A stretch of DNA of 7,668 bases from RGIG2945 sp045540355 (lineage in GTDB: Bacteria > Bacillota > Clostridia > Oscillospirales > Acutalibacteraceae), in assembly GCA_045540355.1 (NCBI GenBank), contig JAZQHB010000060.1:1-7668 (forward strand), in the 5' to 3' direction. The notes under the pieces are model-generated. The model had not been told where the DNA came from. It ran no database searches and saw only the letters and a program-made list of their open reading frames with translations. Shown here piece after piece: positions 6,116 through 7,668 of this stretch (its first letter is position 1; every line of letters begins with the position of its first letter). Position numbers and translations under genes: made by a program.

Positions 6116-6148
6116 GCTCAATTTTCGGTCAAATCGTACTCAATGAGT
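6112..6148 (+). repeat. Outer arm-type/att-like repeat, right copy, with three 11-bp units
   Basis: TTTTGCTCAATTT (6112-6124) and TACTCAATG (6137-6145) match 379-391 and 393-401. Three related words, GCTCAA at 6116, GGTCAA at 6127 and ACTCAA at 6138, are spaced at exactly 11 bp, so they would lie on one face of the helix. The inner part, TCGGTCAAATCGTACTCAA, resembles the repeats that flank the recombinase gene. Confidence 0.6.
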
Positions 6149-6178
6149 TTTGTTGTTCTTGCTGATATTCTAAAATCA

Positions 6179-6212
6179 CAGGAAATTGGTACAGCGGAAA
6201 TACCATTTCCTG
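6179..6212. repeat. Hairpin/inverted repeat upstream of the partition operon
   Basis: CAGGAAATTGGTA (6179-6191) pairs with TACCATTTCCTG (6201-6212) over 12 bp with a single bulged T and a nine-base loop. No T-tract follows, so it is not a terminator. Its place just before a ParM-type operon makes it a candidate centromere (parC-like) or autoregulatory operator. The direct iterons typical of many parC sites are not seen. A TAAAAT at 6171-6176 could be a -10 but has no good -35. Confidence 0.4.
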
Positions 6213-6243
6213 AATAATTAAAGCCACAGGAGGATAACGCATT

Positions 6244-6303
6244 ATGAACACTTTTAGAAACAGAATACGGAGAAAGGAGAGTAAAGGTTATGAAAGAGCT
6301 TAA
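6244..6303 (+). CDS. 19-codon leader ORF overlapping the parM start
   Basis: ATG at 6244 follows a very strong Shine-Dalgarno AGGAGG (6228-6233) with ten bases between, and opens the peptide MNTFRNRIRRKESKGYERA, ending in TAA at 6301-6303. It overlaps the first 14 bases of the ParM-like gene in another frame and includes that gene's ribosome binding site, so translating it could unfold or couple initiation of the next gene. The peptide is strongly basic. I do not recognise it, and it may be translated only for coupling. Confidence 0.45.
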   Translation: MNTFRNRIRRKESKGYERA

Positions 6304-7213
6304 CGGAGTAAAAATTATAGGCATAGACCACGGATACGGCAATATCAAGAGCAGTTGCACCGTTACACCTACAGGGCTTTTCAAGTATAAAACCGAGCCT
6401 ATATTTACAGGGAACATTCTTGAATACAACGGTACATATTATCGTGTGGGTGAAGGTCATAAGGAATTTATTGCCGACAAATCAACCGATGATGAATACT
6501 ATATCTTTACCCTTATGGCTATTGCAAGAGAATTAAGCCGTGTGGGTGTTACTTCTGCTGATGTGCATATTGCTGCCGGACTTCCTTTAACTTGGGTACG
6601 CTCACAGCGAGAGGAATTCCGCAAGTATCTTATGCAGAAAGACGAGGTTGATTTCCGTTTTAACGGCAAGCAATACCATATTCGTATTGTCGGGAGCAGT
6701 ATATTTCCGCAAGGCTATCCGGCAATAGTTGAAAAAATATCACAGTTTACAGGCACAAACATCCTTGCAGATATTGGCAACGGCACAATGAATATTATGT
6801 ATATCAACAACAAAAAGCCGATTGAAAGCAAGTGCTGGACGGAGAAGCTCGGCGTTAATCAATGTATGATTGCCGCTAAAAACAGCATTATGGATAAGTT
6901 CGGGGTAAAGATTGAGGATTCTGTTGTGGAACAGTATTTACGCTTTAAAAAAGCGGATATAAGCAAGGAATATCTTGACTGTCTGAATAGCATTGCAACA
7001 GAATATACAGAGCAGATATTTTCAGCACTCCGCAGATATGAATACAATTCCGGCTTGATGAGGCTATATATTATCGGCGGTGGAGGTTGTCTTGTTGAAA
7101 ACTTTGGTAAGTATGACAAGGACAGAGCAACTATTATAAGCGATATATGTGCAACGGCAAAGGGCTATGAGTATCTTGCGTACAACAAGCTACGAAAGGA
7201 GCAGAGCCGATGA
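6290..7213 (+). CDS. parM: ParM/StbA-family actin-like ATPase
   Basis: This 307-residue cytoplasmic protein has the actin/Hsp70 fold signatures of the ParM branch. The first phosphate loop is GIDHGYGNIK (11-20); AAGLPL (95-100) is typical of ParM-type proteins; the second phosphate motif is ADIGNGTMNI (160-169); and the adenosine-contacting glycine motif is IIGGGGCLVE (261-270). Length is near the ParM norm of about 320. ParM proteins polymerise with ATP into filaments that push apart DNA copies held by ParR bound at a centromere. AAAGGAG at 6273-6279, ten bases before ATG 6290, supports the start. The gene overlaps the next by ATGA, so the two are cotranscribed and translationally coupled. 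Its G+C looks higher than that of the surface-protein gene upstream, suggesting a different origin. Family assignment is confident; DNA segregation as the role is inferred from family and context. Confidence 0.88.
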   Translation: MKELNGVKIIGIDHGYGNIKSSCTVTPTGLFKYKTEPIFTGNILEYNGTYYRVGEGHKEFIADKSTDDEYYIFTLMAIARELSRVGVTSADVHIAAGLPLTWVRSQREEFRKYLMQKDEVDFRFNGKQYHIRIVGSSIFPQGYPAIVEKISQFTGTNILADIGNGTMNIMYINNKKPIESKCWTEKLGVNQCMIAAKNSIMDKFGVKIEDSVVEQYLRFKKADISKEYLDCLNSIATEYTEQIFSALRRYEYNSGLMRLYIIGGGGCLVENFGKYDKDRATIISDICATAKGYEYLAYNKLRKEQSR

Positions 7214-7605
7214 AAGACAATATTATATGCACAAATATCCGCTTTAATCTTGATAATCCCCTGCACCAAAAGGCTTGGGAATATCTGCAAACAATGGATA
7301 AATCACAGTTTAAGTCATACACACACGCAACGGCACTTTCGATTACGGAAATGTTTGACCGCTTTTATAAACTGCAAGCTGATCCTTATCTTGAAACCCG
7401 TCAGCGAGAGGAACAATTTGTGACACAAATTGTTGAAGCCGTTGAAAAAGCCTTGAATGAGGCTTTACCGAGCTTTCTTTTATCGTGTATTGCGAGCTTT
7501 GCCAATCTGCAAATATCTCCGAGTATTGCTCAAAATCCCATACAAAGCAATGACAGTAATACCGAAAACGAAGAAATTGACTGGGATTTTATCGGCAAAA
7601 GCTAA
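7210..7605 (+). CDS. Small ParR-like partner of the ParM ATPase (hypothetical)
   Basis: This 131-residue protein is encoded immediately after the ParM-like gene with a four-base ATGA overlap. AAAGGAG at 7195-7201 lies eight bases before the start. The N-terminal part begins with a short strand-like stretch (NIRFNLDNPLHQKAWEYLQ), followed by helices (ITEMFDRFYKL), the order expected of a ribbon-helix-helix DNA-binding protein such as ParR. Residues 64-90 form a probable amphipathic helix (EEQFVTQIVEAVEKALNEAL). The tail is polar and then acidic, ending EEIDWDFIGKS. In ParR proteins a short C-terminal segment contacts the ParM filament end, and this tail would fit. I cannot recognise the family from sequence alone, so the adaptor/centromere-binding role is inferred mainly from position, size and layout. 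Confidence 0.7.
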   Translation: MKDNIICTNIRFNLDNPLHQKAWEYLQTMDKSQFKSYTHATALSITEMFDRFYKLQADPYLETRQREEQFVTQIVEAVEKALNEALPSFLLSCIASFANLQISPSIAQNPIQSNDSNTENEEIDWDFIGKS

Positions 7606-7608
7606 TGT

Positions 7609-7637
7609 TGGTATTGAAAATGCAATTTTCAATACCA
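7609..7637. terminator. 13-bp perfect hairpin after the partition operon
   Basis: TGGTATTGAAAAT (7609-7621) pairs perfectly with ATTTTCAATACCA (7625-7637) across a three-base loop GCA, starting four bases after the stop codon. It is followed by TAAATAAAAG with no T-tract, so it may be an RNA-stabilising 3' hairpin, a weak terminator or a protein-binding palindrome. Its arms share GGTA/TACC with the hairpin at 6179-6212, which encloses the operon from the other side. Confidence 0.55.
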
Positions 7638-7668
7638 TAAATAAAAGCTGTAATTATGCCTTAATCAG

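Larger units (their letters stand above)
379..6148. mobile_element. Putative 5.7-kb cargo unit: recombinase plus surface-protein gene
   Basis: Related direct repeats at 379-401 and 6112-6148 enclose exactly the recombinase, its sites, the surface-protein gene and the latter's terminator. Both neighbours, the terminated gene on the left and the partition operon on the right, lie outside. DNA to the right looks richer in G+C than the cargo. The boundaries are tentative; the repeats could instead be arm-type binding sites only. Confidence 0.35.

Noticed and set aside
379..6148. CRISPR array
   Set aside because: The repeats are few, irregularly spaced over kilobases and lack uniform spacers; no cas-like gene is present.

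Overview
The window is AT-rich and compact, with strong Shine-Dalgarno sequences. Together with a BspA-type surface protein carrying InlB (Listeria-Bacteroides) repeats and a copper-amine-oxidase-N stalk, this points to a gut-type Firmicute of the class Clostridia. A tyrosine recombinase and a ParM/ParR-like pair suggest an integrative or plasmid-derived mobile element. The species cannot be named from the sequence.

Layout. (1) 1-304: the 3' end of an unrecognised gene, closed by a clear intrinsic terminator. (2) 379-1812: a tyrosine recombinase gene (667-1719) set among an unusual density of sites. A 25-bp sequence lies on each side of the gene in opposite orientation (456-480 and 1788-1812). 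Each copy is itself an 8-7-8 palindrome, the usual form of a tyrosine-recombinase crossover site. A degenerate third copy lies at 568-590. A second repeat family built on (G/C)TCAA pairs one helical turn apart occurs at 379-401, 629-649, 1724-1745 and 6112-6148. Two extended -10 promoters point away from each other at 540-559. (3) 1983-6059: a 1358-residue secreted protein with leucine-rich repeats, a lipase-like alpha/beta-hydrolase domain, InlB repeats and a C-terminal copper-amine-oxidase-N domain, followed by a terminator. (4) 6116-7637: a possible operon with a 19-codon leader ORF, a ParM/StbA-type actin ATPase and a small ParR-like protein, ending in a perfect hairpin.

How it may work together (inference). 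The inverted crossover sites define a 1.36-kb segment that could flip. In the orientation seen here, the strong outward promoter inside the segment points away from the surface-protein gene, and a 16-bp terminator-like hairpin separates the recombinase gene from it. After inversion that promoter would face the surface-protein gene with only its leader in between. This would be a self-contained phase-variation switch in which a recombinase controls a large composite adhesin/hydrolase. The outer repeat copies (379-401 and 6112-6148) further suggest that recombinase plus surface protein form a cargo unit of about 5.7 kb inserted beside the partition operon. No experimental or database support was available; both models rest on the repeats and promoters visible in the sequence.
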